6,724 bases of DNA, from contig JAJRTG010000004.1 of assembly GCA_024278395.1 (NCBI GenBank), forward strand, positions 1-6,724, written 5' to 3'. This DNA is from Fidelibacterota bacterium (GTDB lineage Bacteria; Bipolaricaulota; Bipolaricaulia; UBA7950; UBA9294). Made by a program: the position numbers and the translations under genes. The notes under the pieces were generated by a model. That model had not been told where the DNA came from. It did not search any database and saw nothing but the letters and a program-made list of their open reading frames with translations. Each line of letters begins with the position of its first letter. Position 1 is the stretch's first letter. This document shows positions 6,660-6,724 of the stretch, in pieces.

Positions 6660-6724
6660 CTAACCTGCACGGCGTCCCTTGTTCTTGATCACCCCGCCCC
6701 AGATCTTGCCGTTAGGGATCGTGA
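6660..6724 (-). pseudogene. MscS-type channel fragment, interrupted C-terminal side
   Basis: The reading frame entering from the right edge gives TIPNGKIWGGVIKN, the conserved IPN-G-x-I-x-G-x-V-I-x-N segment at the end of the beta domain of small-conductance mechanosensitive channels. It then reads KGRRAG and stops at TAG 6660-6662. Family members normally continue for many tens of residues after this asparagine. Shifting the frame by adding one G to the GGG at 6676-6678 gives NKGTPCRLDSSS, which resembles the usual N-x-S-x-TP-x-RR-x-D continuation, but that frame also ends, at TAA 6625-6627. The gene therefore looks frameshifted and truncated, though only a short piece is visible and the family call rests on one motif. 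Confidence 0.5.

Overview
The window is high-GC DNA, and every recognisable gene is on the minus strand, so transcription runs from position 6724 towards 1. It looks bacterial. GMP synthetase is one fused two-domain protein, whereas archaea usually split it in two. Three intergenic gaps hold sigma70-like -35/-10 pairs, and starts are preceded by Shine-Dalgarno sequences, with GTG and TTG among the start codons. The exported solute-binding protein has a cleavable signal peptide but no lipobox cysteine, which hints at a diderm envelope (inference). I cannot assign a phylum.

Right end (6383-6724): the last 65 bases carry the tail of an MscS-type channel reading frame that stops early. Next to it is about 160 bases with two elaborate imperfect hairpins and no convincing ORF. 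After that comes a promoter for the operon to its left.

Transport operon (6382 to 2443): Fec/Btu-type solute-binding protein, then a radical SAM enzyme of BioB-like layout with an unusual C-x5-C-x2-C cluster motif, then a FecCD-type permease broken by a one-base frameshift, then the ATPase. Neighbouring genes overlap by 4 bases or are separated by only 2-7, so they look translationally coupled. Together they describe an importer for an iron chelate, corrinoid or similar metal complex, with a radical SAM enzyme built into the operon. The substrate cannot be read from the sequence.

Nucleotide block (2365 to 1): a xanthine phosphoribosyltransferase-like gene and guaA, 3 bases apart, followed by the 5' part of pyrB. 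Xpt would make XMP from xanthine, and GuaA would aminate XMP to GMP, so the pair forms a short salvage route. pyrB has its own promoter with a perfect TATAAT and encodes the first committed step of pyrimidine synthesis.

The points most worth a second look are the radical SAM enzyme embedded in the importer operon, the permease frameshift, and the structured non-coding stretch beside the MscS remnant.
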